From: Alisma plantago-aquatica
Lineage: Eukaryota > Streptophyta > Magnoliopsida > Alismatales > Alismataceae
DNA: 64,000 nucleotides
NCBI GenBank assembly: GCA_963693085.1
Contig: OY856409.1
Span: 1,539,916,072-1,539,980,071, forward strand
Direction: 5' to 3'
A program made the position numbers and the translations under genes. Positions 12,691 through 24,379 of this stretch are shown here, in pieces. Position 1 is the stretch's first letter, and each line of letters starts with the position of its first letter. The notes under the pieces are model-generated. The model did not search any database. It worked only from the letters and a program-made list of their open reading frames with translations, and was not told where the DNA came from.

Positions 12691-13770
12691 ATATATTTTT
12701 TAAACTATAGGGGATAAAATGAGGCAAACACTTGTTTTATGTAGAACATAAAAATTTGTGTAATAAACCCATTTTTATTCAATAACCAATATAACATTAA
12801 GATGCACCTAAATTTTGAGTCTTAATAACCACATATATTTTTTAAACCTAAATAGGCTCGAGATTCCAATACCTACATTTTCATAAAAAAAATCAAAATC
12901 ATAGATAGAACAACTCTTTATAAGGTATTCATCCTGTGAAATGTTTTTCATAACCTAAAAAAATCAAAATGCTACCAAAATGTTGACCTTCTGGTAATAA
13001 TTTGTTTTAAACCCCAATTAGCTAAGAGATTCAATTACCAACCTTCTTGGTAAATTTTGATTTGAAAACTTAGATATAACAAGCCTCTGTAAGGCATTTT
13101 CTTGTTAAAAAAAATTCCAAGACCCAAAATAACAATGTTGCCCAAATTCTGACTTTTTGGAAACAATCTTTTTCAAAATGCAATTAGGTTGGAGATTCCG
13201 ATCCTAATATTTTAGTAGAAACGTTTTCCAAACTCAAGCCAGATAAATCCTTTGTAGGATATTGATCTAAGCAACCTTTTTTACCAATATCTAGAAACAA
13301 CATCACAATGTTTCCAAATTCCAACCTTTTGGTAACAACATTTTAATCTTTTTCCAAGACCTAAAACAACGTCAGAATACTGCCAATTCCAACCTTATGG
13401 TAACAATCGTTTACAAAACACAATTAGGTTGAACACTTTAATCTCAACTTACCGTAGACACCCTTTTTGAACAACTGACCTTTACCACACCTACATTAGG
13501 TGTTGATATTGATAAACCTTCTTCAAAACCCTAAATAGCATCAGAATGTTGTCAAAATTTTGACATTTTGGTAACATATATTGTTTAAAACCCATCAAGT
13601 TGGAGATATAATGTGGACTTACTAGTGATACTGAGCCACTCCAGGCTTGCTTAAAGGTTGATCTTGATAAACTTACCTTTTCAAAACCCCATAAATGGAT
13701 AATGTAATTTTCTTAAGTTTTAGCCTACTTTTGATTATACAATCCCTTGGAAGGCTTGAAGCTACAGAGT
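12690..13770. repeat. Diverged tandem array, unit about 165 bp
   Basis: The marker phrase CAATTAGGTTGGAGATTCCGAT (or a variant) recurs near 12851, 13014, 13181, 13421 and 13591. The spacings are about 163, 167, 240 and 170 bp. Each unit also carries a CAATGTTGCCAAAATTCTGACCTTTTGGTAACA-like stretch and a CCTTTGTAAGGTATTGAT-like stretch in the same order. The 240 bp step looks like a unit with a partial extra copy. No ORF spans it. Unit length is close to a nucleosome repeat, as in many plant satellites. Confidence 0.75.
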
Positions 13771-15229
13771 ATTTCAAATCCCCAGAGATGACCTTGCATG
13801 ATCCCCAAGATTGTTGATGAGCATGTACTCACTTATAATTGTAGAATCATGACCAAGACACTTGATATCAAAACCTTAAACCACATTCAAGTATAAAGAC
13901 AAAATAATTAATAAGCTTCAATTTTTATAAATAATAAGAGTTAAAGTATTTTTTGTCAAACGTTCTTGAACCAAGATAATATACCCATTATATATGCATT
14001 GCTCTTTTCATAATCCATGTTTAGGAATTTTTAACCTATATCATTTCCCTTTGTGGCCCCAGAAGAATGAGGAAAGGCATGCATGTACATGCACTTATAA
14101 GAACAGATGGAAGTAGTGTGCACATGATCCCTCAAAAGGGAACTTCTACACTCAATTAAGTCGTCAACATATGAAGACTCACTTAATTAAGCATACCAAT
14201 ATCCAGTCATGCGAGTATGACTACACCCTACTATATCAGCATAAGGATAAGCAATCAGAGGTTTGGACTCTCATTAGGTTATTTTTAAGGAAAATATGAG
14301 TCTATTTAGGATGTCACTAACAAAGTCAACTCAGACCACTCCTTAAAACCTTTTCAACCCTAACTATCCCTTGCATTTCTTTTTCTTTTTTACCCTAACA
14401 TGAGAATGAGTCAAGAATGTTGATATTAGCCCATTGTCATGAAAGAGGTAACATTTATTCATACCCTTTCTTGATTGAGGCACTCCCATGTCATTGCCTC
14501 CTTGACACACGAGGGACGGTTCAAACTATAGTAAATTTATGCACCCTTTATAAACATCCCTTTTAAAAGGGGAACTTCTATGATTCTATCTTGTTTAGGC
14601 TTGTAAACCCTAACACTGAAGTATGGAGTATTGTGGGTACTTTTACCATGGGGTATTTGACTAGTAGTCCTTCCCTTGGAACTAGCCCATATGTGCTTCA
14701 TTATTGCACACATCTGGTGTCATCTAATAACATAATCTCTAGAGCTAACCTCATGCCATGGCACACGACATTGACAAGTCAATCTTCTAGTATGAATGTC
14801 ATGGGTGCCAAATCCAAAAATATTAGGATCCATGTATCTCACATCTTGCCTCACTATGAAAAATTAATCCAAAAACATCTATCATCATCCTCCATGTCCC
14901 CAACCTTCATATCTACACCGACTTATCTTGATGCATGAAATATGAAAGGACATCCCAAAAAGTAATTCAAATATTTTAGACAACAAGGAAGCCTATGACA
15001 TAGTCTCTATGGACCCTTCATATAACCATGCTACCTTGAACTGGTGGTATTCAAAGATTCCATCCTACATTGTGAATTACACATTTATGGTGCCAATCAT
15101 GAACCCACCCTTGGTGTAGGCAACCTATTCCTTCATCAAGCATGTAACATATATATTTTACTCTATTTGTATCCCTGATAGCCCAATGACATCTATATAC
15201 TGACAACTAGTCTAGTGAAAGGTCCTACA
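13771..15229. other. Unassigned region before the Tat/Ogre-type remnant
   Basis: No gene is recognised. A 115-codon open frame at 14591-14938 is rich in Ser and Thr and shows no family motif. The position just upstream of a gag remnant allows this to be the old 5' LTR or leader of that element, but there is no second LTR copy to prove it. Confidence 0.35.
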
Positions 15230-18200
15230 AGTGACCTCAAACCATCCCAAAATAAAAGGGGAAGGGAACCAACCAGGTAGAACTAGTACCTCATCCTCCC
15301 TTCCTGACAGCTTGATGCCTATCACCATACAAGACTTTCTAGTCATACTAGCTAACTTATCCACAAGATGGAATATTTATGTGCAAAAATCCAGGATCCA
15401 TGTGTCGCAAACTAATTCAAGTTCTAATGTCATCAAAGAACTATCGAAAATTACATTAGAGTCACTAACAAAATAGCTAAAGGAGATATAGGTCCAGAGA
15501 GAGGGACTAAATAGTTCAACAACTTCTACTACTTTTCGGGGGGCTGTCTGCCCAAGAAATTTGACATCCATGAATTATCAGAATAAAAGGGTGTGTAGAT
15601 CTAAACCCCCATAACTATACATACTATTAGGACATGGTTTAAGTACAAGATGATGACAAAAAACTGCTCATGTTGTTCTGAAGGAAATGTGAAGGGCCAC
15701 TTTAGCTTGGTACAACCAACAAAATCTAGAGATTGTAAAGTCCTTGGCCGAGATAGACAACTTCTTCATCGAGCAATATGCATTGCACAACAACCATCTT
15801 CCAACTAGAGTCGACCTCCAAGCCCTTTAAAAAAGGTTGAGAAGTCTTTTATCCAATTCGTCAATAGATGGAAATAGTTGACAGTGTAGTGACAATAATG
15901 ACCAACAAGGAAGACATACACATGGTCCACATATCAGCCTACCCAACGTGAGCATTCATGTTGACATTCCAATCATACAAGTCAATTCAACACTAACACA
16001 GAGACTACATTTAATAAAGGATTTTAAAAGAACACAGGTCTCACTCTCAATAGTACCATAAATACTACCATTAAAGTAGTTGTAAACCCCATAGTAGCGA
16101 CCATTGGTTTCATTTCTATCCCTAGAGAGTCCTCAAGAAGTAGAAACTACAATCAACCATAACTTCTATATACCTTTCACACAACAGTCATCATGGACCA
16201 AAAAATAATATGTTGGCCCAAAAAGGATGGTTATACCCTCCATAAAATTACTATTGCGGGTGGTGATATCCATCCTATTCCAATAAACAAGCAGAAGCCA
16301 ACATCTCCAATCCATGTGGCTCTAGTTTTGACATCACCATTGGCTATCCAAGCACTAAGAGTAACTTTGAGAACCCCCTCGAGGGTGCAGTTTGACCAGT
16401 TATCACCCTAAAAAGCCACCAAAGGTTCACTCATCTTGGATCTACCTATGTGTCCTTGTTCCCTAGAATCTAGTACTTGCTCAAATTCTAATGTAGATGA
16501 CACTTCCATACCCTCTCCTAGAAAATTTTGATTAGACCACGTATTGTAAATATCTTCATTCTACAGGACACCTCATAGATGAGTGTTGAGCCTCTTCATG
16601 CATGTGATATAATATCTCATTGATGATGACACACTTGAGTTGACTGGTGATCTAAACATGATGCAAGCCATAGAAGACTCACCAATTACATAGGCTCCAA
16701 CTCCTCTAAAGAATTGGAGCATCCAACGTACGCATAAGGAATGGAAAAACAATTAGCATTCCTTCTCTCCTTCAAAGACATGGGATATATATGATGTTCA
16801 ATCTAGACAAAAAGTGTTACCTGAAGAAGCTATCAACTTTTGATTTTCCTCATCAAAAAGATGGATGGAAATGGCTTGTTTTATAGTGCTTCCTACTTTA
16901 GAAATTTCTAGAGACAAAGTACACAAAATAGTAGCAAAAATAGTCACATGTGGAACCTCACCCCAAGGGCGACCTCCTTTGACTCAGGGCCCAATATCAG
17001 CCAAAGGTTCATCAGAATTTGTAGTAATAAAACAAGTTGAAGGCTTCAAATTCTCCCAATGAAAGCTCCTAATCATATTCTGGGGAAACTATAGTACCCA
17101 TGTTAGAAGGGTCTCCTACCTGCACAATCAAAGAGTCACATCTTACATGTCTTTTGTTGCTTCCAGATGCTTGAAGTTCATGTATGGATGATAAAAAATT
17201 CTTATGGATGGATCTCAAATGATGTAGGGAAGACAATATGTATGCCTTTGATTTGTTGAATAAGTTCATACTTTTGAATATCCCTACCTATATTGGGGCC
17301 ATTGAAGTTCCATATCAATGGATAACATACTTGATAAGGTAGAAGATAAAGATCCCCACAAGTCCTATAGATGAGGTACAACCTCCGATATACATCAAGA
17401 TTTTTGTAGCATCCCAAACTACATCATAGAAGGATTCTATTAGCATTCGTGTCTAGATCCTAGCCATGAATCCACCACCATGCGTCAAGAAGTTCTATTG
17501 GGACTTTTTTCCCAAGTATGTACGTCACCAAGAATTTGCATCCAATGTATGACACCCACAAGAATGCTTTCAACTCCCTCTCATCAAGCCATATATCTAA
17601 ACAAAGCCTAGTCTTTTGTAAAATCTCATGCATCAAAAACCATGTCATCTAGTGACCCACCATTTGTCATAAAGAAGGCAGATAAGGGAAAGAAGAAAAT
17701 AATTGCATATGTGGTAATGACTTCAACATTGACGTCTGAATCAATTGAAGAAAGGACTTGGTGATCAGGCCTAATATACCCATCAAGATACATGTTGTTC
17801 TAGTTCAATCAGGTGCGACCACCACAAAAAATCTTGTATACTCCTACATCAACAATAAATGAAGCATCGCCGCACCTCAACTTTAGAAGTTGCTTTGGCT
17901 GAGCCATTCTACAATATAGTAGGACACATGAAGAAGACACATATAAACATCTCCATGTGGGATCCGATCCAGAGCTTACAGGCTGGTCAGCCATTCTAAA
18001 TATCTTAAAATGTTCCTTTGTGTCAAATCACATTGATTCTAGGAATATAATTGATGCCATCACACTAATTTTCAAGCCAAAGAGCATACCTTTTAGAATA
18101 TGAGATATTGATGCATCTCGATACTAATCCACAATTGTAAATCATGATCAATCTTGGTGAAATGAAGGTGCCCCTTATATTTTTTGATAATTGATCCAAT

Positions 18201-18760
18201 CTGAATGTTTGACCATTGAAGAATCTTATCATGCATGGCAATGAATCCAACAAAATTTAGGCTTGATCACTACTATGATAACTTTAAAGGGATCCCAAAA
18301 GGAGTTTATGTATGAATTTCAACTCCAAATACATGTAGGTCTAAAGCTATTCACATAGATGTTCATTATCATGGAAATCAATGCATCCTTCAACTTCTTT
18401 CTAGGATGGTTATGGATACATAAGAACAAGGCCACACCTTTGTCTCTACATCAATGCCTCAATGTAGACACAAAAAATGGACACCATTGTCATGAGATAC
18501 CTCCTATCGGTAATGGAGCTCCCAACAAGTTTATGCACATTAACCCACATTTTCATTCATGGCCAAATAAATGATCAATTATATACCCTACAAATTTGAT
18601 TGTTTTCCTAGGTCTAACACAACCACAACCACTACATGAAGGCCCTAAGAACATGGGCCTAGAATTAGGCCAAGGCTTGGGAAAGAGAAGGCATTGCCGA
18701 ATGTGTATTCTTACCTAAGAAGCACGACACGGTAGGACTCATCTACATGGGACAACCAAT
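15230..18760 (+). pseudogene. Tat/Ogre-type Ty3/gypsy gag-protease remnant
   Basis: At about 15690-15880 the + strand reads ATLAWYNQQ, then a Leu-Ala-...-FFIEQYALHNN stretch and RVDLQAL. This is the pattern of the plant retrotransposon gag domain (ALRWY...FV.QY......R..L), and KSFIQFVNRWK follows in another frame. At 18359-18560 the pattern NASFNFFLGWLWIHKNKA, then LHQCLNVDTKNGHH, matches the flap-to-C-terminal part of the Tat/Ogre protease (NALLGRPWIH...LHQ...F). At about 18650 a glycine-rich MGLELGQGLGKR string resembles the G-patch-like segment found in such polyproteins. Many stops separate these islands, so it is older than the element at 1-11398. RT and integrase are not seen downstream. 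Confidence 0.7.
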
Positions 18761-18774
18761 GTGCGTCATGCTGC

Positions 18775-18990
18775 AATGAAAATGATATTTTTACTATTAT
18801 TTTTCCCGACAATTTGCATAACAACTATTGTTGTTACTATTTTTTTATGAAATTACAAATGAAATGTGGGTCTTTGAAAAACTTCAAATGTACTGAATTT
18901 TTTGACGTAAAATGTGTAGCATACAAATCATATTGAAAGTTGTTTTGTTGTCATATTTATTCAACAAAAGAAGTATGTTGGTTAGAGAGG

Positions 18991-19059
<69 letters not shown>

Positions 19060-19230
19060 GTATAGTAATCAAAGGGTCAAGTCACTGAAGTTGCAAGTGA
19101 TCGTATTATTACAAGGTCTGCTGTTAAGAAGGTACATCATACAATTGCACATCAAATGTTGTGAATGCTTTGACATTGATGTTTGGATTATTTTTGTGAT
19201 ATGTTATCTCATGTCTAGAAGACAATATTA
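18775..19230. repeat. Copy 1 of a diverged direct duplication
   Basis: It shares long runs with 19440-19865 in the same order: the stretches around AACTATTGTTG, AAATGAAATG, CTTCAAATGTA, ATTGAAAGTTGTTTTGTTGT, GAAGTTGCAAGTGATCGT, AAGGTACATCA and TCATGTCTAGAA. Spacing is about 635-670 bp. Copy 1 contains the expanded (TA)n tract, while copy 2 has only a short TATATATAT at the same place (about 19663). Confidence 0.75.
18994..19055. repeat. (TA)n microsatellite, about 31 units
   Basis: An uninterrupted TA dinucleotide run. It creates a spurious Ile-Tyr repeat ORF on the minus strand. Confidence 0.97.
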
Positions 19231-19439
19231 GCCTTTTCTGACTTATAAATTGGCTCGTGTGTGAGGCATTGTTCAATCAATTTCTTTCGGATAGACAACA
19301 AATGTTATGCCCGTGACACAGCAAATCGTAGTGCATTACATGTTGTTATGCTGGTCAGACAGGCATGTTTGTGTGTTGTCATGGACGTGTTTACATAAGT
19401 GTGTGGCAGGTTTTTGTAACAAAGATTACAAATGTCTGT

Positions 19440-19865
19440 CATTGTGAATGAATATGATATTTTACGGTTATTGTGTCTGACAATGTGCTTAACCACTATT
19501 GTTGATACTTTTTTTGTGAAATTGCAAATGAAATGTTGGTCTTTGAATCACTTCAAATGTAGTGAATTATTTGACGTCAAATGTGTAGCATAAAATCATT
19601 GTGAAAGTTGTTTTGTTGTTAGAATTATTCAATAAAAGAAGTTTTCCGATTAGATAGGTTTTATATATATTATGATGTGCTAAATCTGTAACATGTATAT
19701 TAATCATAAGGGCAATTTGGTGAAGTTGCAAGTGATCGTGTTGTTATAAGGTATGCTATTGAGAAGGTACATCACACAATTGCACATCAAATGATGTGAA
19801 TTCTTGGGTGTTGATGTTTGGATTATATACATGATATGTTAGCTCATGTCTAGAAAATAATCTTA
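19440..19865. repeat. Copy 2 of the diverged direct duplication
   Basis: This is the partner of 18775-19230, with substitutions and small indels throughout. Between the copies a short GTCAGACAGGCATG-type segment (19360) also has a faint echo near 20070. No coding potential is visible. It may be terminal or subterminal repeats of an old DNA transposon, but the ends were not found. Confidence 0.7.
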
Positions 19866-22800
19866 ATAGGTTGGATGGAAAACACCATTGGTGACCTACT
19901 CTTTGAAAGAAGGTGAAAGCACTTTGTCGGGAAAGAGGAAATGGACGGTTGCAAAGATGGTAAATCATTTATACAAGTAGTCATAATGTTAGCCACTTAA
20001 ATTTGATTGCAATAACGTACTTTGGTCTCGAATATGTATGTCTATAAGATATGTTATGACACGCATCCGTCTGGTAAGACTGGGCTGTCGGGCACGTGTG
20101 CAGAGGAAACAAGTATTGGTGGTAATGTGGATGAAGTTTTCGATAGTCTAGGTCTGTAAGAAAAAAGGTATTCCAACTACGTGTGTGGTTAATAACATGG
20201 TTTGAAGACAAGTGGTTTTAAATAGATCCAATAAAAGGAGCAATCAAAAACAATTATGGGTAACATTATTTATTAACATGTTAAGAACCTAATAGGATGG
20301 AGTAGAACCCCTACTACCAACTCTTGTGACTGCTGGCAGGGCTGACAGAATGCATGGAAAACAAAAAGATAGTGTAACAAAGATGGTACATATATGGCCA
20401 AGTTGACATGCTTATTAGATTTAGTGTTGAAACATAAATTCTACTGAAATGGTTTTTGTGTTTTTTGTTCAAGCTATATTACAACTTGTTGTCATCAGGT
20501 GATGTTGGAAACCCAGTGTCAGATTCAAGACCCTTTCACAAGAATGAAGACTCTTTCATGATCTTGAAATGGTAGAGATATCATGATTTATAAAGTCAGT
20601 TCTATTGTTTCAATATGTAATGTGAGTGACACTATATGACCCTTAGATGCAGGCCAAACAAGTTTCATTGGAAGGCAAACAATCATCATCAACACTCCCA
20701 AGTCATGTAGCACCAGCTCGGGGACCAGCAACTCGGTCATCCCTATGCACGGTACAATTATTTTTTGTGAATAAGTTTAGAATAGCATTTTGAAGCTTTT
20801 GTTGAAACTTAATGGATACTGAGTAATCATTTGTGTTTTTTCTGTTAGTCACAAGTGGCTGATACACACTCAAATTTTGTAATGCCGAAGACAACCAAGT
20901 CAAATCCATTAACATGTGGTGATGGCAGACCTAGGAGTGTTTTGAATAGTAATGATGTATCTACTACTAGAGAGAGAAATGTATACATATTGAACAACAT
21001 GTTCAAGATGCTATGGCCATTGTTTAAATTACAACACTCCCCTAAATGAATCAGTGATGTGTTTTGTAGGAAGAAGACTGGAAGAAGAAGATCGGTATAG
21101 ATGGTGAAATTGACAATGTAATAAGTGTACTTAGTACGTAGACATTGTTATCAATGTTAGTTACAAAGAAGGGGAAATCGAAAAAACCCATTAAGGCAAA
21201 ATGGGTGGTTGTAGATCTAGAAAAGGCTAGTGAAAAGGTACATTTGTATAGACTGATGTAGTGAAGTAAGATTAGCAATTCTAATTTAAATGTGAAGTTA
21301 TGTTAATGCTACTTTTCTATGTTAAATAACAGCGTCAAATATATAGTTGTTGGGATAACAATTGATGGGGGTGAAATAGATGGTTCCAGAGAAGTGATAC
21401 ACATAGCTAACGGTCCATGTTTGCTAATATGAAGAGTGAAAGATGCACACCGTGATCGGAAGCCAAAGTTCATGACCCCAGGTCTGAAGAAAGAGTTCCA
21501 ATTGATGGAAAATAGGGACAAGCGAGCGGTAGCATGGGTGCAACCTGCTAATATTGGAAAACTTAAGAGGGTACGTTTATGTAGTAACATAGAAAATATT
21601 ACTATGGTACACATGAAGGGGACGTTATAATCAGAGTGTGTGAATTTATGTTTTAGCTGATGCATATTCCTATTTTCTGTTGCAGTTGACGAGTCATGAT
21701 AGGAACATAGGGGATGTTATATTCTAGAGTGAAAATGCTTGCATTATGCGATCTTATTTTTCATCTGCAATGAGGGTGGGAGGGCACATCATGAATCAGG
21801 TTTGTATGTTATGTTAGCAGGTTATTGGTGAAACGTTTGCCTAAGGTTTACTTATAAGGTCGAACAGTAATACAACAAACAAGATGTATCACATGTGTGA
21901 ATCATCTGTCGTATGTTGTGTAGTTGGTGTTAATAAAAATTTGAGGAAGTGGTTGTTACAGTTGTATTTGTGGATAAGTGGGGAGCCTTTTTTAAACAAC
22001 TTAAGCACTACTTCTGATGCAATGGCGATAGACAACGTAGGAAAGATTGGTACCATGGTTAAGTGTTGGATCTTATATTTGTACATCATATAAAATAGTA
22101 TACCAAATATGGCTATGTTATTTTAGAAAACTTATAATGTTATTCTAGAGTCTAAGTGATGTAGGTTGTAACATTAGAATAATGTGTTAAGTAATGATAA
22201 TGCTTTGAATCATATTTAGCAAAATTTGTTTAAAATTAAAATAGAGTTTATGCCATATTAGTAGGTGCACATGGTTTAAAATAAGTCTTCAATTTCCACT
22301 GGTGGGTTGTATTTTGGAATGATAAACATGTGTATCGCTTTGTCACTCGGACGTTGAAATGAGGCTATTCATGTTCACCTAACATATGTTATAGTGATTT
22401 GTTTTTGTATGTAGGAAACCTTCTTTACAAATATTATGTACTAAATTATTTGTGTGAAAAAGACTTTGTTCATTAATTCAATTAATTAAGTCCTTGATAA
22501 TTAATATGATAATGGAAAATTCTTAAAGGTTATAGTGAAGTGATACGGAAAGAGTATGGTAATAAATGGGGAAGGAGGGACTTCATCTTTCACACTTCAA
22601 TGATGAATGCCATAAAGACAAGGAATGCATCGTGTATTAGAAAGCTTGTTATTTGAAATCTTTTTGTCCTTGCAATAACATAAAATATAATGGTGACTTG
22701 CATCACATAGCCACATGTTATGGTAAGGCAAGTGGTGTTGAATGCAAAAAACTTATTAAAAAAGAGAATGTCATTGTAATGGCAGACACTTTGTGTCATT

Positions 22801-24029
22801 TTAGTAGCATTATAACATTGGTGTTCTTACTAAAGAAGGTGTTTTGTTTTGAGTTTATAGAATAAGCAGTTCATCTGTGGGTGAATTGAGTTAATGGTGT
22901 ATACTAAATAAGGGTGTTTTGTCATTAATCAACATGGGTATACTAAAGTAGGTTTTAGTGAAGTCTATTTGAAGGGATATCTATTGAACAAGGGGTCAAC
23001 TTCAATAAATGTAGGTTCATGTTCATTATCATAAGAGAAGGATCATGGTCAAAAGGGGATGTTATTGCTATCATTAGTGCTAAAATAGAATGAAATGCAA
23101 GAACCCTTAAGTGTTATTTCTAAGGTTTTTCGATGTTAGATCCAACCCTTAAAAATGCAAGATCATTCAGTAGGATTTCCTCTATACAAACCATTTTCCT
23201 TCTTCTAGGATTATCATACTAACCTAATATAATGGGGGAAGAAATGTGTTACTAAATTGGTGCCCAATGTGAAGATATCCAAAAAGAACCTTTCTAGTAT
23301 CATCAACATTCACATCTCGATGCACCATTGTGACTCCTTCAAGAACGCCGCAAGCCACCAATCTGTCATGCCCGTCTTCTGGGACGACATGCGTCTGGAT
23401 TACTAGCATCATCGGGGGTTACATTGTTAACCTAGCTGATGTGTAGCTTCCTCTAGGTCATCCGGCGGAAGAGGAGGGGGAGAGGATGGGGCAAGAGGTG
23501 GAATAAGAGAACAAGGATGGAGGAAAGGGATAGAGGAAAAACAACTGTGTAGGAATGGGATGGAGGAAGACCAGAGAGGGGATGTGGGGGCAATTAGGGC
23601 AAAAAGAATTCAAAATGTAGAGAATGGAATGACAGTGGTGTGGGGAAGTGTGAGTGTGTTAGCCCCATCCATTCAATCAGACTCTGTAGAAGTTGCTCTA
23701 TCATCACGCAGAGGCAAGTGGAGCAAGACGATAATGGTTGTCTGGTTTTTCGTCCCACAAGTCAAGAAGGGATGCGACCGCAGAGAGGGAAGATCTAAAA
23801 ACATTGAGAATCATGTAAAGCAGAGAGGGAAGATCTAAAAACACTGAGAAGAGACTTGGTTGGGATGCAAGCGTAGGGAAAAAGAATGTAGTTTTTTTAA
23901 TAGAAGAAGGTAGGAGAAAATTATGAAGGTTGGAATGATGATGCTTGGTGGGCGGCCAAGTCAAGAAGGGATGTGACCATATGCATGCATGCGGAGGCTC
24001 TTTTTTTGTCTCTAGGGTTAGGATCTAAT
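19866..24029. other. AT-rich region without a secure gene
   Basis: Several short open frames (for example 21436-21630 with a Lys/Arg-rich product, and 21884-22093) have no motif I can name. Some look like worn exons of a transposon accessory gene lying near the CACTA transposase, but that is a guess. A 40 bp-period duplication (CAGAGAGGGAAGATCTAAAA) lies at 23781 and 23821. AGTCAAGAAGGGATG occurs near 23760 and 23957, in what may be the leader of the minus-strand LTR element at 24043-24217. Confidence 0.4.
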
Positions 24030-24041
24030 GCTCTGATACCA
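24030..24041 (-). promoter_or_regulatory. tRNA-Met primer-binding site (TGGTATCAGAGC)
   Basis: A perfect 12-base match on the minus strand, directly adjoining the short LTR. It fixes the direction of the element as minus. Confidence 0.8.
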
Positions 24042-24042
24042 T

Positions 24043-24217
24043 ATAGAAAAGTAAGATTAGAAAACTAAGATTGGAGGCTAGAAAGATATGTGTTATTGAT
24101 AGTGGGAAAATTCCCTTCCTATATATAGGAGAGGAAGCAAGTACAATAAGCACGACTTTAACCCTAATAGGACAAGTCAAATAGGCCCATGTACATATTA
24201 AACTAACTATTCTAACA
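24043..24217 (-). mobile_element. Short LTR (about 175 bp) of an LTR retrotransposon, minus strand
   Basis: Read on the minus strand it begins TGTTAGAATAGTTAG at 24217, has a CTATATATAGG TATA-like element (about 24119-24129), and ends at a TGGTATCAGAGC primer-binding site. TGTTAGAATA-type starts are common in Copia-like elements. The terminal CA is worn (TTCTATA before the PBS). The sequence on the low-coordinate side would be leader, but no gag or second LTR was found, so the element is truncated. Confidence 0.7.
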
Positions 24218-24379
24218 CATACAATCAAAATGTACTAAAAATAAGAATAATTCTCATCACAAATTCACTATGTTTTCTTTGTTAGTAATTTCTTTATCAC
24301 TTTTAGGATTTAGGTTTGCCTCACCTGAATTGCAATATCACCGCCTAAAGTGCATTGCACTAAAATACCTTCATTTGAT

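Noticed and set aside
8440..13770. CRISPR-like or bacterial arrays
   Set aside because: The repeats are degenerate, without uniform spacers, and the window is plainly plant nuclear DNA.
18884..19072. Ile-Tyr repeat protein on the minus strand
   Set aside because: It is only the translation of the (TA)n microsatellite.
21051..22865. Ulp1-type protease or second CACTA gene
   Set aside because: Some Lys/Arg-rich and Trp-containing stretches hinted at it, but no catalytic His-Asp-Cys arrangement or family motif could be identified.
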